From Acidimicrobiaceae bacterium (lineage in GTDB: Bacteria > Actinomycetota > Acidimicrobiia > Acidimicrobiales > Bog-793), in NCBI GenBank assembly GCA_003170375.1, contig PMZN01000116.1, forward strand, positions 986-6,608: a stretch of DNA of 5,623 nt, written 5' to 3'. The notes beneath the pieces were generated by a model. The model was not told the DNA's origin, did not search any database, and saw nothing but the letters and a program-made list of their open reading frames with translations. Below are positions 5,621 through 5,623 of this stretch, one piece after another. The translations under genes were made by a program, and so were the position numbers. Position 1 is the stretch's first letter; every line of letters begins with the position of its first letter.

Positions 5621-5623
5621 GCG

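Overview
The window is high-GC DNA and carries a compact signalling and transport locus of actinobacterial type. Pointers to Actinomycetota are the strong G/C bias at third codon positions, GTG and possibly TTG starts, apparently leaderless promoters, and kinase and regulator families typical of that phylum. Genus cannot be read from the sequence.

Layout from left to right. Positions 1-1409 and 1406-2302, both on the minus strand, form the end of an exporter operon. It contains an ABC ATPase (1406-2302, first gene), an ABC-2/NatB-like permease (108-1409) joined to it by a GTGA stop/start overlap, and a third gene that starts 14 bases further on (93) and runs off the left edge. A 192-bp divergent control region (2303-2494) follows. 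It holds a well-formed minus-strand promoter placed so that the ATPase mRNA should begin at its GTG codon, a 13-bp palindrome just upstream of that promoter's -35 element, and a -10-like hexamer facing right. To the right, on the plus strand, lie a complete NarL/FixJ (LuxR-HTH) response regulator (2498-3172) and a stand-alone receiver protein with no output domain (3240-3629). The minus-strand gene at 3638-5620 is a large membrane sensor histidine kinase (about nine membrane segments, GAF-like region, HisKA_3, HATPase_c). It converges on the receiver gene with only 8 bases between stop codons.

Working model (inference): the membrane kinase senses an envelope or redox/ligand cue and phosphorylates the NarL-type regulator. 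That regulator acts at the divergent control region to switch on the ABC exporter. The output-less receiver may compete for phosphate or tune the kinase. The kinase carries the HDxxxQ motif of HisKA_3 enzymes, so it is probably both kinase and phosphatase. Each family is known. The points of interest are the arrangement (one kinase, two receivers of which one has no output, and a divergent ABC exporter) and the small regulatory elements. I saw no RNA gene, CRISPR array, insertion sequence or prophage signature.
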